A stretch of 61,066 nt of DNA. Origin: DTJG01 sp964532995 (lineage in GTDB: Bacteria > Ratteibacteria > UBA8468 > B48-G9 > DTJG01). The stretch's first letter is position 1; every line of letters starts with the position of its first letter. Both the position numbers and the translations under genes were made by a program. The DNA lies in the NCBI GenBank assembly GCA_964532995.1, contig CAZHJN010000005.1:1-61066 (forward strand), given 5' to 3'. The notes under the pieces were generated by a model. That model saw only the letters and a program-made list of their open reading frames with translations, was not told the origin of the DNA and did not search any database. Positions 60,270 through 61,066 of this stretch are shown here, piece by piece.

Positions 60270-61030
60270 GACTGGAGTGTGATTGTTGCATTGATATTTT
60301 TTTCTTTCAAGGAAGACCACAGAAGCTTAACAATATTTTCCGCCTCAGCGATGGCCTGTTTTGGTAAATCAGTATAAACAATATATGTCAAACCATTTAC
60401 ACCTGCGGATGTAAGATAAAACCTGCATACAAGATTAAACTTTTGAAAAACCGATTTAATAATTTCTTCAGTACCATGAGCCTCAGGATTTACAACAACC
60501 TGAAGGGTAAAAACATTTTTTCCATCTCTTGTTGAATTATGAATAATTTGTCCCCAGGCACTCCTGTTTGGAACAAGTATTTTTTTTCCATCTCTCGATT
60601 TCAACTCAATGTTTACAGGAGTTATATTCATTATCTCTCCTTCAATCATACCAATCCTTACAAAGTCTCCTATCTTAAAGGGCCTGTACATAAATATCAT
60701 AATACCGCTGGCAAAATCAGCCACTGTCTCCCGCACTCCAAAACCTATAATCAGTCCACCCGCACCAATACCGGCAAGAAAAGGAGAGATATTCACACCC
60801 AAAGTTGCAAGGGCTATTATTGCTGATAGAAAAAGCAGGGCTACGAAAACAAGCCTGCCGATGTATTTCCTTGCAAGCGGATCAATTTTAGAATTCCTTG
60901 ATACTCTTGCGTAGAAATTGTTCCACAGCCTTCCTGCAAACCATCCCGCAAAAAGAATGAATAAAGCAGCCGGAACCCTTGGCAGATAAAGAATAAATTT
61001 ATTGAGATAATCTGTCCAGATCTTTTCCAT
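60266..61030 (-). CDS. Small mechanosensitive channel (MscS family)
   Basis: A 254-residue protein if it starts at ATG 61030; the frame stays open to the window edge (TTG at 61064-61066), so the true start may lie outside. N-terminal helices (about 20-75) lead to the pore helix with G-I-G-A-G-G-L-I-I-G-F-G and the MscS beta domain (F-K-I-G-D-F-V-R-I and V-P-N-R near 168). It releases solutes at hypo-osmotic shock. Its stop overlaps the truA GTG start. A promoter-like sequence sits directly upstream of the ATG. Confidence 0.88.
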   Translation of the reverse strand: MEKIWTDYLNKFILYLPRVPAALFILFAGWFAGRLWNNFYARVSRNSKIDPLARKYIGRLVFVALLFLSAIIALATLGVNISPFLAGIGAGGLIIGFGVRETVADFASGIMIFMYRPFKIGDFVRIGMIEGEIMNITPVNIELKSRDGKKILVPNRSAWGQIIHNSTRDGKNVFTLQVVVNPEAHGTEEIIKSVFQKFNLVCRFYLTSAGVNGLTYIVYTDLPKQAIAEAENIVKLLWSSLKEKNINATITLQS

Positions 61031-61037
61031 AGATAAA

Positions 61038-61066
61038 ATAATAATCCTGTTGCCGTTTAAAGTCAA
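61038..61066 (-). promoter_or_regulatory. Promoter-like site at the head of the mscS-ftsZ run
   Basis: On the minus strand TTGACT (61066-61061), a 17-base spacer and TATTAT (61043-61038). Transcription would begin at or just before the ATG at 61030, implying a leaderless or nearly leaderless message. Confidence 0.45.

Noticed and set aside
1..61066. CRISPR arrays, tRNA or rRNA genes, insertion sequences, prophage genes
   Set aside because: I looked through the intergenic stretches, all under about 200 bases, and saw no direct-repeat array, cloverleaf, transposase or phage gene; a tRNA or ncRNA search program could still overrule this.

Overview
The window is a gene-dense, AT-rich stretch of a bacterial chromosome. 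It shows about 51 protein genes and no gap longer than about 200 bases. I saw no rRNA, tRNA, CRISPR array or insertion sequence. The organism is a diderm (LpxB, an MsbA-type exporter, a TolC-type outer-membrane protein) that divides with FtsZ/FtsA/FtsQ and carries a bacterial V/A-type ATPase. The DUF1549/DUF1501/PPC-domain set, a URO-D-family protein and many secreted carbohydrate-active proteins resemble PVC-related or Omnitrophota-like lineages. FtsZ argues against a classical planctomycete. The phylum is inferred, not proven.

Left part (1-14.4 kb): an SGNH esterase and a tandem alpha/beta-hydrolase esterase diverge from back-to-back promoters. A minus-strand run (secreted beta-propeller, DUF362 ferredoxin, LeuT-type transporter, zinc-ribbon/TM2 protein, DUF2752 protein) ends in a 32-residue membrane peptide that I read as a transporter small subunit. 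Then comes a plus-strand operon DUF1549 - DUF1501 - PPC-domain protein - two-domain Rid/chorismatase-like protein.

Middle part (14.4-33.8 kb): a complete V-type ATPase operon (H-C-I-K-F-E-A-B-D) closes with a universal stress protein. Divergent from it is a three-gene operon with an LsrF-like aldolase/thiolase, an LsrE/RPE-like epimerase and an SDR that resembles the dehydrogenase half of rhamnulose-phosphate aldolase/dehydrogenase fusions. This is the best candidate here for an undescribed pathway. It is followed on the minus strand by an SGNH hydrolase, a sugar-nucleotide epimerase, a beta-CASP nuclease, a 1350-residue secreted glycosidase-like protein, a flavodoxin and a YbgC-type thioesterase.

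Right part (33.8-61 kb): a Gfo/Idh/MocA oxidoreductase; TolC-lpxB-msbA; a minus-strand operon of URO-D-like protein, secreted esterase and AraD-like epimerase, divergent from a secreted GH39-like enzyme; pyrR-pyrB-uvrD-like-purH-BaiN-like flavoprotein; a sialidase-like propeller; a VanX-like dipeptidase with a Hyi-like isomerase; OsmC; and the 3' part of a division cluster mscS-truA-murB-ddl-ftsQ-ftsA-ftsZ followed by a TIM-barrel isomerase. Most same-strand neighbours overlap or abut. All six convergent junctions are separated by 11 bases or fewer, with no visible terminator hairpin.
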